NCBI GenBank assembly: GCA_949744075.1
Contig: CATJWI010000068.1
Location: forward strand, 1 to 54,539
From: an uncultured Eubacteriales bacterium
GTDB lineage: Bacteria; Bacillota; Clostridia; Oscillospirales; Oscillospiraceae
Length of the DNA stretch: 54,539 nucleotides
Direction of reading: 5' to 3'
In this document: in pieces, positions 50,505 to 54,539 of the stretch
Numbering within the stretch: the stretch's first letter is position 1
How the letters are laid out: each line of letters opens with the position of its first letter
The notes under the pieces: generated by a model
The model's database searches: none
What the model saw: only the letters and a program-made list of their open reading frames with translations
What the model was told of the DNA's origin: nothing
Position numbers and translations under genes: made by a program

Positions 50505-51038
50505 TCAAGGATCCAGTTCCCGCTTCTTATTGCGGATCAGATAAAAACCGGCCAGGATGATGACCACCGCCGAGATGTTCCTGGGCAGCTGCCTGGAGAA
50601 CCAGCTGACCACATCCAAGAACCGCCAGGAGATATGCAGCACATCGGAGGCAAAATACATGAGGAAGTCGTTGACATTATCCCAGACGATGGAAAAGCCC
50701 AGGAGGATCAGGACGATGGCGGTGACCTTTCGATAGCGCCCTAAGAGGACAGCCTTCAATGCGGCCAGCTGATGGGAGTGGATCAGGAAATCGTCCTGGA
50801 TCGCATAGAACTCATCATCCGGGAGGCTGTTCAGATTGTGGGTGTGGAAGAAGCTGTAGAACCATATCACCGTCCCGAACACAGAGAGGGGCGGGAAGAT
50901 GATCTCTCCCACAGCCAACAGCAGAGCAAATATGCACATGATGCTGATCCCCTGTTTTAGAAATCCCAGATACATCTCACCGGCTCCCGGGATAAGAGAG
51001 CAGAAGAAGGTGAGGAATCTGCTTTTTTTCTTTGTCAT
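50505..51038 (-). CDS. multi-pass membrane protein of unknown function (TM2-like start)
   Basis: A 177-residue protein with about four to five hydrophobic segments (near 8-22, 30-55, 105-120, 125-142 and 155-170). The N-terminal SLIPGAGEMYLGFLKQG resembles the TM2/DUF5683 helix-turn seen in small membrane proteins. A basic tail ends the protein. The last gene of the ECF sigma/anti-sigma run, 4 bases after the anti-sigma gene, so it is likely part of the same response. I cannot assign a function. Confidence 0.75.
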   Translation of the reverse strand: MTKKKSRFLTFFCSLIPGAGEMYLGFLKQGISIMCIFALLLAVGEIIFPPLSVFGTVIWFYSFFHTHNLNSLPDDEFYAIQDDFLIHSHQLAALKAVLLGRYRKVTAIVLILLGFSIVWDNVNDFLMYFASDVLHISWRFLDVVSWFSRQLPRNISAVVIILAGFYLIRNKKRELDP

Positions 51039-51042
51039 ACCG

Positions 51043-51480
51043 TTACCTCCCTGGAAATAATTCGTTTGAAAGATCGTAAAGCGGACTGGTGATCTGCAAA
51101 AATCCCTCCCGCAGGGTCTGTCTGGTCCGTGCCATCCCTGTGCCCGCCGGCCCGGGGATATGCTGGCCGGTCTGAGCCGGCACAGAGGGTAGGGCTTCCG
51201 GATACAGGTAGGGATTTAGGAAAAAGGGCGTTGTGAACAAGATGAACAGCGCGGCAGCGGCAGCGGTGCAGACCTTTATGCTGTAGCTGATAAGCTGCAC
51301 ACGTTTTGAGGAACGCAGCCTCTCTGCCTTTGTGAGGGTGTTCGTCTTTAAGCGGGCAGGGGCGTGGAGCATCCGGTTTTCTTCTGTATCCCGGATAAAA
51401 GCTTCCAGCCAGTCATCATCCCTGGAGAGCGCGTCCAGCCGCTCGCCATCCATTGAGAGCAGCTCCTTCGTTTTATCCAT
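51043..51480 (-). CDS. putative anti-sigma factor (single-pass)
   Basis: A 145-residue protein. The N-terminal part (about 1-60) is charged and helical, followed by one membrane segment (about 73-88, AAAAALFILFTTPFFL) and an outside tail rich in Pro and Gly. Its length, topology and position directly after a sigma factor gene fit an anti-sigma factor, but no ZAS (His-x3-Cys-x2-Cys) motif is seen. ATG 51480 overlaps the sigma stop by 8 bases; the longer frame from 51585 runs through sigma codons. Inference from context. Confidence 0.7.
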   Translation of the reverse strand: MDKTKELLSMDGERLDALSRDDDWLEAFIRDTEENRMLHAPARLKTNTLTKAERLRSSKRVQLISYSIKVCTAAAAALFILFTTPFFLNPYLYPEALPSVPAQTGQHIPGPAGTGMARTRQTLREGFLQITSPLYDLSNELFPGR

Positions 51481-51988
51481 AGCGCAGATCCTCCTTTCGC
51501 ATCCGCTCCCGCAGCATCCCCTTGGCACGGTAGATCTGCGTTTGCAGGGTCTTTTTGTTCTTTCCGGTCTTGGCGGCGATCTCATTGATATCCATCTCGT
51601 GGTAGTAGTGATCTAGAGCCACCTGGCGGTAGGGCTCCGGGAGCTGGCTGCAGCAAACTCTGAGCTGTTCCTGGAGTTCGGCCTCCAGGGTCTCCTGCTC
51701 AGGGGAAGAGCGGCTGTCCGGAAGGGAGGAGAAGAAGACCTCCTCCGTAGGGATGGACCGCCGGCCGGCTCGTTTTAGATGATCGATGCATTTATTGGTG
51801 GCGATCCGGCACAGCCAGGCCTTCTCATTTTGTCCGTCGAACCGCGAGAGGCTGCGGTAGGCGGAAAGAAAGGTGTCTTGGGCTAAGTCCTCGGCATCGA
51901 ACTGATCGCCGGTCAAACGGAAGCAGATGGAATATATTAAGTTTTGATATCGTGTCATCCAGCATTCCAATCGCTCCTGCGGATCCAA
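51473..51988 (-). CDS. ECF-family RNA polymerase sigma factor
   Basis: A 171-residue sigma-70 of the extracytoplasmic function type. Region 2 has YSICFRLTGDQFDAEDLAQDTFLSAYRSL and WLCRIATNKCIDHLKR. Region 4 has LPEPYRQVALDHYYHEMDINEIAAKTGKNKKTLQTQIYRAKGMLRERM. TTG start at 51988 follows GGAGGG. Heads a three-gene minus-strand unit; no clear promoter was found, so autoregulation by its own product is possible. Confidence 0.93.
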   Translation of the reverse strand: MDPQERLECWMTRYQNLIYSICFRLTGDQFDAEDLAQDTFLSAYRSLSRFDGQNEKAWLCRIATNKCIDHLKRAGRRSIPTEEVFFSSLPDSRSSPEQETLEAELQEQLRVCCSQLPEPYRQVALDHYYHEMDINEIAAKTGKNKKTLQTQIYRAKGMLRERMRKEDLRYG

Positions 51989-52225
51989 CGGACAGCCCTC
52001 CTCCTTGCGGCCAAAGCCTGTATGCTCATCTTCTGCTCATTGTTCTACTTATCATAACGAAAATGGAGAAAAAAGATCTTCATATGGGAAAAAATATCGC
52101 AAAATTTTTTTTGGGCCTTTTTAATGGGTCATAAATATGATATCATATCCGGAGGAGATAGTCTATCATCTGCGGCTTGGCCGTTCATAGCAGCAGAGAT
52201 ACCATGATCTGTAGGAGAGGATAGG
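51989..52225. other. divergent intergenic region with a perfect palindrome
   Basis: A 237-base gap between the sigma gene and deoB. It contains an A/T tract (52090-52112) and the palindrome ATATGATATCATAT (52135-52148), which overlaps possible -10 elements (TATGAT, TATCAT). No convincing -35 was found. No gene seen. Confidence 0.5.
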
Positions 52226-53464
52226 ATGATGAGACGAGTATTTTTGATCGTTCTGGACAGTGTAGGGATCGGGGAGATGCCGGATGCCGGGCTTTTTGGC
52301 GATGAGGGGAGCGACACCCTGCGGGCAGCTTCCACCAGCCCGTATTTTTCTATGCCGAACATGGCACGGCTCGGGCTCTTCCATATCGACGGGACGGAGT
52401 GGGCACGTGAGGATGGAAGATTTTGGAAGATGGAGAAAGCCGGCGGGGCGGAGGGCTCTGCGCCGGACGGCGCTGTATCCCATCAGGGGGCGGTAGCCCG
52501 TATGCAGGAGGCTTCCATGGGAAAGGATACCACCATCGGCCACTGGGAGATCGCCGGCGTGGTATCGCAGGAGCCGCTCCCCACCTTTTTGGAAGGCTTC
52601 CCAAGGGAGCTTTTGGATGCCTTTGAGAAGGAGACCGGGAGAGGCTGGCTGTGCAATAAGCCCTATTCCGGCACCGATGTGATCCGGGACTATGGGGAGG
52701 AGCATGTAAAGACCGGGAAGCTGATCGTCTACACCTCGGCGGACAGTGTGTTCCAGATCGCTGCCCATGAGGCGGTGGTCCCTGTGGACACCTTGTATCG
52801 GTACTGTGAGATCGCAAGGAGGCTCTGCACCGGTCCTTACGGTGTGGGGCGGGTGATCGCGCGGCCCTTTGAGGGAGAGCACCCCTTTAAACGGACCAGC
52901 CGCCGCCACGACTATTCCCTCCGGCCGCCAAGACCGACCATGCTGGATAAGATCAAGGGCGCCGGGATGGAGGTGCTGGCCGTGGGGAAGATCAACGATA
53001 TCTTTGCCGGCCAGGGGATCACCGAGATGGTGCGGACCTCCGGCAATGGAGAAGGGATCTTGCGGACCCTGGGATACGGTAAAAGGAGCTTTGATGGTTT
53101 ATGCTTCACGAACTTGGTGGACTACGATATGCTCTATGGACACCGCAATGACGTGGACGGCTATGCCAAGGCATTGACGGCCTTCGACCAGGCGCTGCCG
53201 GAGCTCTTAGCGATGCTGCAAGAGGAGGATCTTTTGATGATCACGGCAGATCACGGCTGTGACCCGATCACCCCTTCTACCGACCACTCCAGGGAATATA
53301 CCCCCTGGATCGTCGCCGGACCGAAGGTGAGACCAGGTGTGAACTTAAGGACCAGGAAGACCTTTGGGGATATCGCGGCTACGATCTTGGACTATCTGGG
53401 TGTGGATGCAGAGGGGATCGACGGGGAGAGCGTGCTGGAGCAGATCCTGCGTGAGGAGCCATGA
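52226..53464 (+). CDS. deoB: phosphopentomutase
   Basis: Interconverts (deoxy)ribose 1- and 5-phosphates in nucleoside breakdown. It has 412 residues. The alkaline-phosphatase-fold metal motifs are [11 protein letters not shown] and TADHGCDP, and the phospho-Thr is in [10 protein letters not shown]; the cap domain lies in the middle. GGAGAGGATAGG precedes two ATGs (52226 and 52229). Followed by deoC, which uses its product, so the two form a deoxyribonucleoside salvage unit. Confidence 0.96.
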   Translation: MMRRVFLIVLDSVGIGEMPDAGLFGDEGSDTLRAASTSPYFSMPNMARLGLFHIDGTEWAREDGRFWKMEKAGGAEGSAPDGAVSHQGAVARMQEASMGKDTTIGHWEIAGVVSQEPLPTFLEGFPRELLDAFEKETGRGWLCNKPYSGTDVIRDYGEEHVKTGKLIVYTSADSVFQIAAHEAVVPVDTLYRYCEIARRLCTGPYGVGRVIARPFEGEHPFKRTSRRHDYSLRPPRPTMLDKIKGAGMEVLAVGKINDIFAGQGITEMVRTSGNGEGILRTLGYGKRSFDGLCFTNLVDYDMLYGHRNDVDGYAKALTAFDQALPELLAMLQEEDLLMITADHGCDPITPSTDHSREYTPWIVAGPKVRPGVNLRTRKTFGDIAATILDYLGVDAEGIDGESVLEQILREEP

Positions 53465-53543
53465 GAGAGGATGCCGGAGCATTGCCGGATCAAAGGTGGA
53501 GAAGACCCGGAGAGAAGATGTAAAAAAGAGGATGGATCAGCAA

Positions 53544-54233
53544 ATGGAAAAAAGGATGGATGAACAGATGGACGTGCAGCAGCAAAGACGGATCTTACAG
53601 GCGGTGGACCATACCCTCCTGGCCCAGACGGCCACATGGGAGGAGATCCAAAGGATCTGTGACGATGCGCTGGAATGCCGGACCGCATCGGTATGTATCC
53701 CGCCGTCGTTCGTATCCAGGGTAAAGGCGTATGTGGGTGACAGGCTCCCGGTGTGTACGGTGATCGGGTTCCCCAACGGGTATCAGACCACAGCGGTAAA
53801 GCAGTTTGAGACCCTGGACGCGATCAGGAACGGCGCAGATGAGATCGATATGGTGATCGATATAGGAGCTGTGAAGGCGGGCTGCTTTGACCAGGTGGAG
53901 GAGGAGATCCGCTGCTTAAAGGAGGCCTGTGGGGAAAGGATCTTGAAGGTGATCGTCGAGACCTGTCTCCTGACAGAGGAAGAAAAGATCCGCATGTGCC
54001 AGGTGGTGACCCGGGCGGGGGCAGACTTCATAAAGACCTCCACCGGCTTTTCCAAGGCCGGGGCCACCTTTGAGGATGTGGCGCTCTTTGCGGAGCATGT
54101 AGGTCCCGATGTCCGGATCAAGGCCGCGGGCGGGATCGGCTCCTTCGCAGACGGTCAGCGGTTTCTGGATCTTGGCGCATCCCGTCTGGGGACCAGCCGT
54201 CTGGTAAAGATCTATAAGGCATCGGCCGTATAA
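53544..54233 (+). CDS. deoC: deoxyribose-phosphate aldolase
   Basis: Cleaves deoxyribose 5-phosphate to glyceraldehyde 3-phosphate and acetaldehyde. It has 229 residues. The catalytic Lys is in [11 protein letters not shown] (Schiff base) and the second Lys in [16 protein letters not shown] and IGFPNG are conserved. The start is uncertain: ATG 53532, 53544 and 53556 all follow AAGAGG (53526-53531) at short distance, and the sequence there repeats RMDEQM-like units. 53544 was chosen for spacing. It lies 79 bases after deoB. Confidence 0.93.
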   Translation: MEKRMDEQMDVQQQRRILQAVDHTLLAQTATWEEIQRICDDALECRTASVCIPPSFVSRVKAYVGDRLPVCTVIGFPNGYQTTAVKQFETLDAIRNGADEIDMVIDIGAVKAGCFDQVEEEIRCLKEACGERILKVIVETCLLTEEEKIRMCQVVTRAGADFIKTSTGFSKAGATFEDVALFAEHVGPDVRIKAAGGIGSFADGQRFLDLGASRLGTSRLVKIYKASAV

Positions 54234-54267
54234 CACAAAATTGGTGTATCTTCCCTAAAAAAAGTCC

Positions 54268-54296
54268 TTGAAAAAGGGAGACCGCTGTTGTATAAT
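54268..54296 (+). promoter_or_regulatory. promoter for 6S RNA
   Basis: TTGAAA (54268-54273), a 17-base spacer and consensus TATAAT (54291-54296). Confidence 0.8.
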
Positions 54297-54302
54297 ATTG
54301 AT

Positions 54303-54516
54303 CGTGGTAATGAAGTTTCATACAGAGTGTAATTCCTGGAATGTTCGATACTCTTACCTTATTTGAACCTACAGTTTGACACACGGGATTCCAATATTTT
54401 TAGGCGGATGTCAGGCCTCCGTTTCGAGTGGAAGGCAGAAGCCTAAGTGAGGTCACCCACCTAGCAAGGCTAGGCGTCAATTAGTAAGAACCGGCATCTC
54501 CGGGTTTACCAAGGAT
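54303..54516 (+). ncRNA. ssrS: 6S RNA
   Basis: Regulatory RNA that mimics an open promoter and binds sigma-A RNA polymerase. The 5' closing region has TTCCTGGAATGTTCGATAC, and the 3' side has GAACCGGCATCTCCGGGTT, matching the conserved closing-stem pair of 6S RNAs (ATGTTCG and GGCATCTC in other bacteria). The ends pair further: TGGTAA (54305-54310) with TTACCA. The region between holds the open-bubble arms. Ends are approximate. A terminator follows at the window edge. Confidence 0.88.
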
Positions 54517-54521
54517 AAAAG

Positions 54522-54539
54522 GCAGCGAGAGATCGCTGC
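54522..54539 (+). terminator. terminator stem after 6S RNA, cut by the window edge
   Basis: GCAGCGA (54522-54528), GAGA loop, TCGCTGC (54533-54539); the T run would lie beyond the window. Confidence 0.7.

Overview
The first ~45 kb reads as chromosome of a GC-rich, spore-forming Gram-positive anaerobe of class Clostridia. It most resembles the Oscillospiraceae (the Flavonifractor, Pseudoflavonifractor, Lawsonibacter and Oscillibacter neighbourhood). The reasons are Firmicutes-type gene order, sporulation genes (spoIIM, gerW/ytfJ, spoVM, sipL, spoIVA), an ispH-rpsA fusion, Gram-positive c-di-AMP synthesis (cdaA-cdaR), RemA, PASTA kinase PrkC and strong AGGAGG ribosome sites. This placement comes from gene content and order only, with no database search.

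Layout, left block: (1) 0-4.3 kb: TfoX C-terminal domain protein, tgt, yajC, a TIGR04086-like membrane protein, spoIIM, xerD. (2) 4.4-8.2 kb: DUF1858 CxxC protein, trmK, nif3-like gene, yebC, RNase P RNA on the minus strand, site-2 protease. (3) 8.2-18.2 kb: scpA-scpB-DUF2953-gerW-dacF-rluB, an RpiR regulator, then BaiN-like flavoprotein-cmk-plsC-ispH/rpsA, tightly overlapped. (4) 18.3-21.6 kb: carD, ispD-ispF, DUF3343 with a cysteine desulfurase. (5) 21.8-27.8 kb: cdaA-cdaR-rseC-like-DUF5685-J-domain protein-yicC-remA-gmk-rpoZ. (6) 27.9-37.9 kb: priA-def-fmt-rsmB-rlmN-stp-prkC-rsgA. (7) 38.0-41.2 kb: spoVM (23 codons), sipL-like and spoIVA, a compact spore-coat basement module. (8) 41.3-44.9 kb on the minus strand: histidine kinase, response regulator and a Crp/Fnr regulator, meeting spoIVA at a bidirectional terminator.

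Right block (about 45-54.5 kb): leuC-leuD, SleB-type hydrolase, cupin, pckA, an ECF sigma/anti-sigma/membrane trio on the minus strand, deoB, deoC and 6S RNA cut by the window end. Codon style, -35 elements (TTGA rather than TTGC) and gene content differ from the left block. This looks more like Lachnospiraceae sequence, so a transfer boundary or a chimeric contig join in or near leuC/leuD should be considered.

How it works together: the left block carries translation and tRNA modification (tgt, trmK, rsmB, rlmN, def, fmt, rluB, rsgA, S1), chromosome handling (xerD, scpAB, priA), envelope and second-messenger functions (plsC, dacF, cdaAR, prkC/stp) and spore morphogenesis. The most interesting signals are regulatory. 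There is an AT-rich sigma-A-like promoter with a perfect 17-bp palindrome inside ispH, followed by an in-frame AAGGAGGT-ATG that would release ribosomal protein S1 from the fusion. Two hairpins bury the ribosome site of the next gene. Several intrinsic terminators sit in short gaps between co-directional genes with no visible new promoter. No tRNA, IS element, prophage or CRISPR array was seen.
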